From assembly GCA_001781625.1 (NCBI GenBank), contig MFLS01000021.1, forward strand, positions 1 to 26,508: 26,508 nucleotides of DNA. Reading direction: 5' to 3'. The notes under the pieces were generated by a model that searched no databases, was not told the origin of the DNA, and saw nothing but the letters and a program-made list of their open reading frames with translations. A program made the position numbers and the translations under genes. Within the stretch, counting starts at the first letter, position 1; every line of letters starts with the position of its first letter. Positions 7,106 through 14,163 of this stretch are shown here, in pieces. Source of the DNA: Candidatus Kaiserbacteria bacterium RIFCSPHIGHO2_12_FULL_56_13. Lineage in GTDB: Bacteria > Patescibacteriota > Minisyncoccia > Phycocordibacterales > Phycocordibacteraceae.

Positions 7106-7133
7106 TTGATTTTTTGCCTGTTTGTTGTAGAGT
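7106..7133 (+). promoter_or_regulatory. ftsH promoter, TTGATT-16-TAGAGT
   Basis: TTGATT at 7106-7111 and TAGAGT at 7128-7133 are separated by 16 nt. Transcription would start near 7140, about 5 nt before the ftsH ATG at 7145, leaving almost no leader and no room for a Shine-Dalgarno sequence. Confidence 0.55.
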
Positions 7134-7144
7134 GTCGGCACTAT

Positions 7145-9088
7145 ATGGCAATCGGCAAAAAAAGTGGCAAGTCTGCCGGAGGCAAAAAGCCTGTACCCCC
7201 ACGAGGGGGCAGGTGGTTTCCTGTTTTTGGTGGCCCTTCGTTTATGGGGAATCTCCTCACCACCATCATCGTCCTCTTGCTCCTCATGAGCGGATATTCG
7301 TTGATCGCTGATCTCACCGAGAGCCCTGAAATGGTGCCGCTCTCGCAAGTCGCGAGGGATGTGAAAGCAGGAGAAGTCGAATCGATCACGATTTCAGGCG
7401 ACACGCTCGCGCTCACGTACAAAGACGGCACGGCGCGAGAATCCATCAAAGACCCGTCGGCGGGCCTCCCTGAAACCCTAACGACCTATGGGGTCACGCC
7501 CGAAGAGCTCGCAAAAGTCGCGATTACGATCGAAGCCGAGTCAGGACTACGCTTTTGGTTTCTCACGCTCGCTCCCATCGTCTTGCCCCTCATCTTTCTC
7601 ATCTTTCTTTTCTGGTTCATCAGTCGCCAAGTGCGCGGAGCGGGGATGCAGGCCTTTACCTTCGGACAGTCGAAGGCGCGCGTCGTTGACCCTGCTGATA
7701 CGGCGCAGAGAGTAACCTTTGCCGATGTTGCGGGCGCGCGCGAAGCGAAAGAGGAGCTCCTCGAGATAGTTGACTTTTTGAAGAATCCGAAGAAGTTCCT
7801 CGATATCGGCGCGCGGATCCCAAAGGGCATCATCCTCATGGGGGCCCCCGGGACCGGCAAGACCTTGCTCGCGCGCGCCGTCGCGGGCGAAGCCGGCGTG
7901 CCGTTTTTCACGATCTCGGGGAGCGAGTTCGTCGAGATGTTCGTCGGGGTGGGCGCTTCGCGTGTCCGCGACCTTTTTCAGCTTGCAAAGCGCGCGGCGC
8001 CGGCGATCATCTTTGTCGATGAAATAGATGCGGTGGGGCGCGTGCGCGGTAGCGGGGTAGGGGGCGGCAACGACGAGCGCGAGCAGACCTTGAATCAGAT
8101 CTTGGTCGAGATGGACGGCTTTGAGCCGCACGAGAAGGTCGTCGTGATGGCAGCGACGAACCGCCCCGATGTGCTTGACCCGGCTTTGCTTCGCCCCGGC
8201 CGCTTCGACCGCCGAGTCGTCATCGATCTCCCTGACCGCAAAGAGCGCGAAGAGATACTCGCGATCCACGCACGAAAGAAGCCACTTGGCGCTGATGTCA
8301 ATCTTGCGGTTGTCGCCGAGCGCACGCCGGGCTTCTCAGGCGCCGAGCTCTACTCCCTTATGAATGAGGGGGCGATCTTGGCGGCACGCGAGAATCGCAA
8401 GGAGGTGACGCAATACGACCTCATCCGCTCTATTGAGAAAGTGATGCTCGGACCAGAAAGAAAGAGTCACCTTTTATCGAAGAAAGAAAAGGAGATTACC
8501 GCATATCACGAGGCTGGACACGCGCTCGTGTCAAGCGTTTTGCCGCACGCCGACCCCGTGCACAAGATATCCATCATCAGTCGCGGCAGAGCCGCTGGCT
8601 ACACCCTCAAGCTCCCGTTTGAAGATAAAAAGATGCAGTCGCGCAAAGAATTTTTCGATGACATCGCGGGGGCCTTGGGCGGCTATGCGGCTGAAGAGCT
8701 TGTTTTCGGCGACATTACGACCGGGCCCCACAACGACCTTGCGGTTGTTACTGCGCTTGCGCGCGACATGGTCGCGCGCTACGGCATGAGCGAAAAGCTG
8801 GGGCCGGTTGCCTTTGGCGCCGAGAGGGGCCCCGGCCTCCCCGAGAGCTACTCGCAGGATGTGGCGGCGAAGATAGACGCCGAGGTCTCGTGCATTATCG
8901 ATACGGAGAAAAAGCGCGCAAAAGAGATAATCGCGAAGCACCGCGCGGTCTTAAATGCGATCGCCGAGAAACTGATCGAGATTGAGACCATCGAGCGCGA
9001 CGAGTTTGAGAAGCTCCTCATCGCCAACGGTATCAAGCCAAAAGTGAAAGAGCTCATCGAGGAGAAGCCGAAGGTCATCGCAGGGTGA
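7145..9088 (+). CDS. ftsH: ATP-dependent zinc metalloprotease FtsH
   Basis: A 647-residue membrane AAA+ protease. After a basic Gly/Lys-rich N-terminus come TM1 (residues about 36-55), an extracytoplasmic domain, TM2 (about 137-160), and the AAA module with Walker A GAPGTGKT at 233-240, Walker B IIFVDEIDAVG and the second region of homology ATNRPDVLDPALLRPGRFDR. The protease domain carries the zinc motif HEAGH at 455-459, with a third ligand Asp near 531 (GPHNDL). It degrades unassembled membrane proteins and regulatory proteins at the cytoplasmic face. The ATG at 7145 gives the usual N-terminus; an upstream in-frame ATG at 7088 overlaps the smpB promoter region and is unlikely. The gene is convergent with pyrC and ends before the hairpin at 9122. 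Confidence 0.97.
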   Translation: MAIGKKSGKSAGGKKPVPPRGGRWFPVFGGPSFMGNLLTTIIVLLLLMSGYSLIADLTESPEMVPLSQVARDVKAGEVESITISGDTLALTYKDGTARESIKDPSAGLPETLTTYGVTPEELAKVAITIEAESGLRFWFLTLAPIVLPLIFLIFLFWFISRQVRGAGMQAFTFGQSKARVVDPADTAQRVTFADVAGAREAKEELLEIVDFLKNPKKFLDIGARIPKGIILMGAPGTGKTLLARAVAGEAGVPFFTISGSEFVEMFVGVGASRVRDLFQLAKRAAPAIIFVDEIDAVGRVRGSGVGGGNDEREQTLNQILVEMDGFEPHEKVVVMAATNRPDVLDPALLRPGRFDRRVVIDLPDRKEREEILAIHARKKPLGADVNLAVVAERTPGFSGAELYSLMNEGAILAARENRKEVTQYDLIRSIEKVMLGPERKSHLLSKKEKEITAYHEAGHALVSSVLPHADPVHKISIISRGRAAGYTLKLPFEDKKMQSRKEFFDDIAGALGGYAAEELVFGDITTGPHNDLAVVTALARDMVARYGMSEKLGPVAFGAERGPGLPESYSQDVAAKIDAEVSCIIDTEKKRAKEIIAKHRAVLNAIAEKLIEIETIERDEFEKLLIANGIKPKVKELIEEKPKVIAG

Positions 9089-9121
9089 AAGCAGATGACG
9101 GCCGGGTCATTAATACAAGAA

Positions 9122-9153
9122 AGCCGCGAAGTGTCCCGAAACACTTCGCGGCT
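9122..9153. terminator. Hairpin terminator between convergent ftsH and pyrC
   Basis: AGCCGCGAAGTGT and ACACTTCGCGGCT form a 13-bp perfect stem with a 6-nt loop (CCCGAA). The T-tracts after it are short on both strands, so it may terminate weakly or just protect 3' ends. It lies in the 72-nt gap between the ftsH and pyrC stop codons. Confidence 0.65.
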
Positions 9154-9160
9154 AGGATTG

Positions 9161-10321
9161 TTACGCACGTTTTAATGAGTACGGCATGACGGTGTCAGCA
9201 AGCATCGGGATGATGATCGCCGAGCCATGCGTGTACCGCGGTGGCACCTGCCACGCTTCTTCAGCAATAACAACTTCTTCGCTTGATTCGGGCACGTTGT
9301 AGAAGTGCGCCGCCTTGCGGCAGGCGAAATCGACAAATTGCTCGAACCACTGCTCACCCCCGAGCGTACGAAAGAGGTGAAAGTAGATGAAGAGGCCAAC
9401 CGGCTCATTGAAAAGGCCACCGGGACAGTGTTCGTGGCGGCTCTTCGCCGACAGGTCATGTGGGGCACTGTCGGTGCCGAGCATGCCGCCGCCCTCGAGC
9501 ATGAACTCAACGAGCGCCACCCGATCTTCCTCATCTTTCAAGATGGGGATTGAGAAGTTGATCGGGTTCATCCCACGCTCGAACAAGACCGAGCTGTTCC
9601 ATAGCAAGTACTGCGGGGCAATAGTGGCTTCAATGTGACACCCCTTTCGTCTCCACCGCCAGTATGCCTCGATTGATGCGCGCGATGATATATGCTCGAA
9701 AACGACGCGAAGTTTTGGGCAATGCCGCAAGATCCGGTCGATAACGTCGATGGCGAGCCCTTCACGAAAGCGATCGACAACAAGCTCGTCATACTGATCA
9801 AGCACCACCTCGGCGTGGACGAGACAGAGCATATCGAGCTCCTCCATCACCTTGAGTGTCGGGAGTATCGGCCGGATGTCCCGAAAGTCGATGCCGTGGT
9901 CGCTCTCAGTGGTCCCGTTTTTCGGATAGAGCTTCGCCGCCCAGAACGCCCCGCTTTCGTGACCCCCACGGATAACTCCATGGTCGATGTCCGGCTCAAG
10001 ATAGAGTGGGACGGTAGCCTCGAAAGTTGGATTTACCGTGCGGCCAAGCTCGAGAATGCGATTGCGATACGCGATCGCCTGCTCTGGCGTGCGGATACGG
10101 TTCTTACCAAGGTTCGGCATTGCCGTTGCCCACGCATAGAGCTTTGCTGTCTCTGGAACAACGAGAGTGAAGATGTCACTCTGGGTCTCCGGGTCTCGAA
10201 AATGCACGTGAGGGTTTGCCGGGCGGGGGATCACCCACCCGCCTTGTGCCTCGTTAAAGCCGCGATAGGTGTGTGCATGCGGACGCGCCTTTGCGTCCGT
10301 ACCATCGATGTGTAAGCGCAT
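9161..10321 (-). CDS. pyrC: Dihydroorotase (class II, PyrC type)
   Basis: A 386-residue amidohydrolase. Metal ligands can be placed by comparison with E. coli PyrC: HVH at His38/His40, the lysine to be carbamylated at Lys130 (AKLYP), His169 (LVHAEV), His210 (VFEHISS) and Asp284 (LGTDSAPH). The substrate loop region MPNLGKNR is present. It closes N-carbamoyl-aspartate to dihydroorotate in the pyrimidine pathway. The ATG at 10321 has an AAAGGA Shine-Dalgarno sequence (10333-10328) 6 nt upstream, one of the few clear ones in the window, and a TAGAGT promoter about 38 nt upstream. The open frame extends further upstream but crosses the pyrD terminator, so the longer start is rejected. pyrD, the next enzyme in the pathway, lies just upstream. 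Confidence 0.95.
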   Translation of the reverse strand: MRLHIDGTDAKARPHAHTYRGFNEAQGGWVIPRPANPHVHFRDPETQSDIFTLVVPETAKLYAWATAMPNLGKNRIRTPEQAIAYRNRILELGRTVNPTFEATVPLYLEPDIDHGVIRGGHESGAFWAAKLYPKNGTTESDHGIDFRDIRPILPTLKVMEELDMLCLVHAEVVLDQYDELVVDRFREGLAIDVIDRILRHCPKLRVVFEHISSRASIEAYWRWRRKGCHIEATIAPQYLLWNSSVLFERGMNPINFSIPILKDEEDRVALVEFMLEGGGMLGTDSAPHDLSAKSRHEHCPGGLFNEPVGLFIYFHLFRTLGGEQWFEQFVDFACRKAAHFYNVPESSEEVVIAEEAWQVPPRYTHGSAIIIPMLADTVMPYSLKRA

Positions 10322-10358
10322 GTCATATCCTTTCTTTGTTGAGTGCTTATCCGGGCGG

Positions 10359-10364
10359 ACTCTA
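10359..10364 (-). promoter_or_regulatory. Extended -10 promoter (TGC-TAGAGT) for pyrC
   Basis: On the - strand TGCTAGAGT has the TGn extension of an extended -10 element. It lies after the pyrD terminator and gives a leader of about 31 nt carrying the Shine-Dalgarno sequence of pyrC, so pyrC seems to be transcribed separately from pyrD or in addition to read-through. Confidence 0.55.
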
Positions 10365-10388
10365 GCACGGGGGATGAGAAAAGAAAAC

Positions 10389-10416
10389 GCGGTGGTTTCA
10401 TTCGAAACCACCGCGC
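10389..10416 (-). terminator. Rho-independent terminator of pyrD
   Basis: CGCGGTGGTTTC and GAAACCACCGCG form a perfect 12-bp stem with a 4-nt loop. On the - strand it is followed by TTTTCTTTTCTC, a good U-tract. It lies 9 nt after the pyrD stop and before the pyrC promoter. Confidence 0.85.
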
Positions 10417-10424
10417 AAACGAGT

Positions 10425-11357
10425 TCATTGTTGGAGATATCTTTCAGCCAAGTGTGGGTATTTTGCCACAAAGTCTTCAATAATCTTGCTGAACACCCCC
10501 GGGTCGTCAGTCTCGTAGAAGGCGGTGTTAATCTGCACGGCGTCGACATCGCACAAGAGATGTTGTGCAAGCGACCAGCCATCGACGATACCTCCTACGC
10601 CAGTGATATCGACTTTCTTCCCGAGCCGTTGTTTGAGCTGACGCAAGCCGCCGAGAACGAAGGGCAAGAAACCGCGGCCAGCGCCGCCCGCAAGTCCGCC
10701 CGCGGGAGATATCGCCGCCGCCGCGATTTCAGGCCCACCATTTTCTGTGATGGTCCAGAGAAAAGCGTTCGGATACGCGTTCGCATACACAACCTCGTCA
10801 ATGTAGCCCTCTTCGGCGAGATGTTCGAGAGTGTCCATGACACGCGCGAACAATCCTGGATCAGAATACGGCGAGAGCTTGAGCGCGACGAAAGAACCAT
10901 CTCCTGCCGCTTCTTTTACCGCAATCGCGGCGTCACCGATTCGGTCTGGATTAAATGACCAGATGTCCTTCTGTTTACCACCATCCCACACATTGGGACA
11001 ACCGAGATTCACTTCGCACGTGCTGGCCCCTCTTGTCGTTTTTGCGAGTGCGGCAAGTTCTTTTGTGTTGGAGCCGGCGATGCTCACCCGCAACTGCCGC
11101 TCACCAGTGCACTCGACGATACTGATCAGCTCGTCGATAACAGAACGGAGGTATTCCCGCCCGCCGTTCGGGATACCGAGTGAGTTGAGTGAGCCAATGC
11201 CTGGCTCTGGATGGAATACTTTTCCTTCATTGCCCGGTCGAGCTTCGTAGGTGAAGGAGCCCATCGTGATCTCGGCTAGAGCTTCTGAACGGGCCAACTT
11301 TTTTGCATGCGCGACGGTCTTTGCGGTGCCGGCGGCATTCATGAGGTGTAGTGGCAT
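10425..11357 (-). CDS. pyrD: Dihydroorotate dehydrogenase (class 1, cytosolic type)
   Basis: A 310-residue FMN-dependent TIM barrel. Counting against Lactococcus DHODA, the key residues are present: Asn58 in SLNSLG, Asn117-Cys120-Asn122 in NLGCPN (Cys120 is the active-site base of class 1 enzymes), Lys160 in ALKLSPYSD and Asn193 in YANAYPN. The phosphate-binding GVGGI segment lies near the C-terminus. Class 1 enzymes are soluble and use fumarate, NAD or another acceptor rather than membrane quinone. There is no membrane anchor and no adjacent pyrK, so class 1A-like is the better guess, though the acceptor is uncertain. The ATG at 11357 has an AGGAGAG Shine-Dalgarno sequence (11368-11362). The leader contains a small hairpin. 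The gene is upstream of pyrC and divergent from tRNA-Ile. Confidence 0.93.
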   Translation of the reverse strand: MPLHLMNAAGTAKTVAHAKKLARSEALAEITMGSFTYEARPGNEGKVFHPEPGIGSLNSLGIPNGGREYLRSVIDELISIVECTGERQLRVSIAGSNTKELAALAKTTRGASTCEVNLGCPNVWDGGKQKDIWSFNPDRIGDAAIAVKEAAGDGSFVALKLSPYSDPGLFARVMDTLEHLAEEGYIDEVVYANAYPNAFLWTITENGGPEIAAAAISPAGGLAGGAGRGFLPFVLGGLRQLKQRLGKKVDITGVGGIVDGWSLAQHLLCDVDAVQINTAFYETDDPGVFSKIIEDFVAKYPHLAERYLQQ

Positions 11358-11374
11358 GTCACTCTCCTATGTGC

Positions 11375-11389
11375 CCCTGATGTTCAGGG
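11375..11389 (-). promoter_or_regulatory. Small hairpin in the pyrD leader
   Basis: CCCTGA-ACA-TCAGGG forms a 6-bp stem with a 3-nt loop in the roughly 40-nt pyrD leader, ending 6 nt before the Shine-Dalgarno sequence. It could affect ribosome access or mRNA stability; no known regulator site is recognised. Confidence 0.35.
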
Positions 11390-11403
11390 AGCTTCCGCGA
11401 ATG

Positions 11404-11409
11404 ACTCTA
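11404..11409 (-). promoter_or_regulatory. Extended -10 promoter (TGG-TAGAGT) for pyrD
   Basis: On the - strand CTGGTAGAGT has the TGn extension. Transcription would start near 11397, giving a leader of about 40 nt. It lies back to back with the tRNA-Ile -10 box, also TAGAGT, with 20 bp between them. Confidence 0.55.
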
Positions 11410-11429
11410 CCAGATGGGGCAGGAAAGTG

Positions 11430-11435
11430 TAGAGT
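11430..11435 (+). promoter_or_regulatory. -10 box TAGAGT for tRNA-Ile
   Basis: TAGAGT ends 8 nt before the first base of the tRNA, so the primary transcript would begin at or just before the mature 5' end. Confidence 0.5.
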
Positions 11436-11443
11436 AAAGAGAT

Positions 11444-11515
11444 ACGCCCGTAGCTCAATGGTAGAGCGGTCGCCTTATACGCGATTGGCTGGGGGTTCGA
11501 GTCCCTCCGGGCGTA
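11444..11515 (+). tRNA. trnI: tRNA-Ile(UAU)
   Basis: A 72-nt tRNA without an encoded CCA. Acceptor ACGCCCG pairs with CGGGCGT (7 bp); the D stem is GCTC/GAGC with GG in the loop; the anticodon stem is GTCGC/GCGAT with one G-U pair. The 7-nt loop CTTATAC gives anticodon UAU, which reads the isoleucine codon AUA. The T stem is GGGGG/CCCTC with loop TTCGAGT. Most bacteria read AUA with a CAU tRNA modified to lysidine by TilS, so a UAU isoleucine tRNA is uncommon. The fold is clean, and the anticodon follows directly from the loop. Confidence 0.93.
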
Positions 11516-11539
11516 CTTGCGGCTTTTACTCGAGCATGC

Positions 11540-11545
11540 TCTAAT
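11540..11545 (+). promoter_or_regulatory. Possible extended -10 (TGC-TCTAAT) for the 11575 gene
   Basis: TCTAAT preceded by TGC gives a possible extended -10 box about 29 nt before the GTG start at 11575, leaving a short leader with a Shine-Dalgarno sequence. Weak evidence. Confidence 0.35.
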
Positions 11546-11574
11546 TATCCTCGGATCAATATGAGGAGGCGTTC

Positions 11575-11967
11575 GTGAGCGCGCAGGTTATCTCATTGCA
11601 CCCGTACGACCCTCCTTATGTATGGCTTGAGGAGGATAATCCGGATCTGGCCGAAGCGATTTTCTCGAAGCGACTCGCTTTTCATTCGCAACCATACCCG
11701 GGTATGGAATTCCCAACTCGGACCGGCTTCTTTTTCGGCAAGCCAGAAGGGGAGGTCGCGCCCTATCAGTGTGTAGGGCAAAACGAGTATCAGGGGCTTA
11801 TTCTTTCTCTTGATGAGCCCATCATTATTAATTGTCCAAGACAGCGAGGGAGAACTCGTTACTTTGTTGTCGAGGTGATTATGCTCTTTAACGAGGGTGT
11901 CCCCGTGATGTGGCGAGCGTGGAGATTCAGAGATCCGAATTTCCGCCGCTTTTCCATCGTCTCGTGA
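11575..11967 (+). CDS. Hypothetical protein, family not recognised
   Basis: A 130-residue soluble protein that I do not recognise. It starts with GTG preceded by AGGAGG (11564-11569) at 5-nt spacing, the strongest Shine-Dalgarno sequence in the window, which supports a real gene. It is rich in aromatic residues and proline (HPYDPPYVWLEEDNPDL; FHSQPYPGMEFPTRTGFFFGKPEGEVAPYQCVG), with a predicted beta-rich second half (GLILSLDEPIIINCP; RYFVVEVIMLF) and no signal peptide or membrane helix. Its stop codon abuts the recG stop exactly (TGATCA), and a hairpin plus T-run inside recG can terminate it. It might be a small globular beta protein; no function is proposed. Confidence 0.75.
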   Translation: MSAQVISLHPYDPPYVWLEEDNPDLAEAIFSKRLAFHSQPYPGMEFPTRTGFFFGKPEGEVAPYQCVGQNEYQGLILSLDEPIIINCPRQRGRTRYFVVEVIMLFNEGVPVMWRAWRFRDPNFRRFSIVS

Positions 11968-14139
11968 TCACTCGAGGTGCACTTCTCTATCGGCGCTCGC
12001 GACTCTGGTCGCGAGCGCCGAATTGTTTTTGAGTTCAGGGTCGCGCGCGATCATCTCCTGTGCCTCTTTGCGCGCGGCCTCGACCATTTTGATATTTTTC
12101 AGCGCTTCCATTGCAATGTCAGAGACGCCCCACTGGTGGCCGCCCGCAAGCTCGCCCGCGCCACGGAGCGTCAAGTCGTACTCGGCGAGCTCAAAACCAT
12201 TTTTTGCTTGCGCGAGCGCCTTCATCCGCTCGCGGGTTGCAGGGCCTAACGTTTCAGGCAGAACAAAGCAGTAGGATTGATGTGTTGAACGGATAACGCG
12301 GCCTCGAAGTTGGTGGAGTTGTGCAAGGCCGAAGCGTTCCGCACCCTCAATCAAAATCACTGTTGCGTTCAGCACATTGACGCCTACCTCGACGACCGAG
12401 GTTGCGACGAGTATCTGGAGCTCGCCGTGCTCGAATGCGCGCATTGTTTTTTCTTTATCCACCGGCGTCATCTTGCTGTGGAGTATCCCGATAGTCGCAT
12501 TCTTAAACACATCTTTTTTAAGCCGTGCCGCTTCGGCTTTTACTGATTTGGCTTGAAGGGCGAACTGCTTTGCCGGGTCGGGCTCGTCGATGCGGGGGCA
12601 AACCACATACGCCTGATGCCCCGCCGCGAGCTCTTTCTTGACGCGTTCGTACGCGTATTTTCGCCGATCTCGCCCGACGACTTCAGTAATGATAGGTTTA
12701 CGGCCTGTCGGCATCTCATCAAGCAAAGAAAGGTCGAGATCGCCATAGATCGTGAGCGCTAAAGTGCGAGGGATCGGGGTCGCCGTCATTGAGAGAAGAT
12801 GCGGAGAGACATTATTTTTCTTTACGAGCTTTTGGCGATGGATAGTGCCAAAACGATGCTGTTCGTCAACGATGGCGTACGCGAGATGTTTGAACGAGAG
12901 CGTCTTTTCGATCAGAGCATGGGTGCCGATGACGATGGGGATCTCGCCATTTACGACCCATTTTCGAAATTGCGCCTTCGAGATTTTTGCAGACTCCTCA
13001 TAGCGCACTTTCGAAGGGAATTTGCGTGTCTCACTCCCTGTGATGAGCCCGATTGAGATCGGGTGATCTTTGAAATAAGAAATAAAGGTAGAGAAGTGTT
13101 GCTTCGCAAGGATCTCGGTCGGGCACATATAGGCGACTTGCAAGGTACCTGCTTCGCGCCCAGGCGGCGTTGAGGTCGCGACGAGGTAACTTGTCGCGGC
13201 GGCAACTGCCGTCTTGCCGCTCCCCACATCACCCTCAAGAAGGCGCATCATAGGGTGCGGTTTTTCGAAATCTTTCACGATGTCGTCAATCGTACGCATT
13301 TGCGCAGCGGTCGGGGGGAAGGGGAACGATGCGACGAAACTTTTAAGCGCGGCGCGATTGACTTTTACTGGGAGCGCCTTCTCGCGGAGCGTTGCGGCGC
13401 GACGCCTCTGCATCGCAAGTTGGAGGGCAAAGACCTCTTCGAACGCAAAACGTTTGCGAGCCGCCGCGGCGTCCCTCGGACGCCGCGGCGTGTGTACCCA
13501 TACAAGCGCGGTGCTAAGTGAGGGCAAGTTGTACCGCGCGAGAATATCGGGCGGGATAGGGTCGGGCATCTTTTCATGCACGAGAACTGCGAACACTTTT
13601 TTCACTGCGTGGGTGAGCCACAACGATGAAACGCCGCGGCTTTCGGGATAGACCGGCGACATGCTGCTATCTGTGGCAGTATCAGAACTCGCAGCAATAA
13701 ATAAATTATCGTGAGCTTCTTCGGGAGAGATCAACGACCGTTCGATTGTCGGGTTCGCGAGATACTTCTTCGCGCCTGTGCCGCCTACACGCCCCATCAC
13801 CTTGACATGCATCCCGTCGTGCAAGGTCTTCGCGATGTAAGGTTGGGAGAACCACATCATCTTGATGCGGCCTGTCGCGTCTTCGAGGTAGGCCTCGGCG
13901 ACGGGCCGGCGGCTCTTCCAGGTCTTTCTGACATCGGGCTTACGTACGGTCCCGTAGAGAGTTACTTCAGCACCGGGAGAGGCGCCGAGAATTGTGCCCG
14001 AAGGCCCTGCCGCCTCATAACGGGCGGGGAGGTGGTAAAGGAGGCCGCGGATAGTCCTCACGCCAAGCTTGTGAAGCGCCCTTTTTTGCTCGGGCTTGAG
14101 GCGCGCAAAATGCATCTCGAGTAAGTCGTCTGGCTTCAC
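11968..14139 (-). CDS. recG: ATP-dependent DNA helicase RecG
   Basis: A 723-residue branch-migration helicase. In order it has the N-terminal helical segment, the wedge/OB domain (residues about 35-140; GAEVTLYGTVRKPDVRKTW), Walker A GDVGSGKT at 303-310, the DEQH box at 425-428, the TATPIPRTLALTIYGDLDLSLLDEMPTGRKP segment after it, helicase motifs with GVNVLNATVILIEGAERFGLAQLHQLRGRV, and the C-terminal region with LRGAGELAGGHQWG. RecG remodels stalled replication forks and Holliday junctions. The start is taken as GTG at 14139, because family homology begins here and a TATACT box lies 7 nt upstream; the longer open frame to 14310 runs antisense through the malic enzyme gene. Two perfect inverted repeats lie inside the gene, at 13462-13490 and 11990-12021. 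Confidence 0.94.
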   Translation of the reverse strand: MKPDDLLEMHFARLKPEQKRALHKLGVRTIRGLLYHLPARYEAAGPSGTILGASPGAEVTLYGTVRKPDVRKTWKSRRPVAEAYLEDATGRIKMMWFSQPYIAKTLHDGMHVKVMGRVGGTGAKKYLANPTIERSLISPEEAHDNLFIAASSDTATDSSMSPVYPESRGVSSLWLTHAVKKVFAVLVHEKMPDPIPPDILARYNLPSLSTALVWVHTPRRPRDAAAARKRFAFEEVFALQLAMQRRRAATLREKALPVKVNRAALKSFVASFPFPPTAAQMRTIDDIVKDFEKPHPMMRLLEGDVGSGKTAVAAATSYLVATSTPPGREAGTLQVAYMCPTEILAKQHFSTFISYFKDHPISIGLITGSETRKFPSKVRYEESAKISKAQFRKWVVNGEIPIVIGTHALIEKTLSFKHLAYAIVDEQHRFGTIHRQKLVKKNNVSPHLLSMTATPIPRTLALTIYGDLDLSLLDEMPTGRKPIITEVVGRDRRKYAYERVKKELAAGHQAYVVCPRIDEPDPAKQFALQAKSVKAEAARLKKDVFKNATIGILHSKMTPVDKEKTMRAFEHGELQILVATSVVEVGVNVLNATVILIEGAERFGLAQLHQLRGRVIRSTHQSYCFVLPETLGPATRERMKALAQAKNGFELAEYDLTLRGAGELAGGHQWGVSDIAMEALKNIKMVEAARKEAQEMIARDPELKNNSALATRVASADREVHLE
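11990..12021 (+). terminator. Terminator for the 11575 gene, embedded in the recG coding sequence
   Basis: TCGGCGCTCGCGAC and GTCGCGAGCGCCGA form a perfect 14-bp stem with loop TCTG, followed on the + strand by ATTGTTTTTG. This has the form of an intrinsic terminator 22 nt after the stop of the + strand gene. On the other strand the same bases encode RecG residues in the segment SALATRVASAD. Confidence 0.7.
13462..13490. repeat. Inverted repeat inside recG (13-bp arms, 3-nt centre)
   Basis: CGCCGCGGCGTCC and GGACGCCGCGGCG are perfect reverse complements separated by CTC. They encode RecG residues near TPRRPRDAAAA in a variable stretch before the conserved RxxFAFEE segment. The inner core GTCC-NNN-GGAC is the same as in the lepA palindrome. 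There is no T-run, so it is not a terminator. Confidence 0.6.
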
Positions 14140-14146
14140 GCCTCGT

Positions 14147-14154
14147 AGTATACT
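14147..14154. promoter_or_regulatory. Palindromic AGTATACT, shared -10 for recG and the malic enzyme gene
   Basis: The octamer AGTATACT is its own reverse complement. Read on the - strand, TATACT (14152-14147) is followed by 7 nt and the recG GTG at 14139. Read on the + strand, TATACT (14149-14154) is followed by 9 nt and the malic enzyme ATG at 14164. The start codons of the two genes are only 24 bp apart, which leaves no room for two separate conventional promoters. Confidence 0.6.
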
Positions 14155-14163
14155 GCCGCTACG

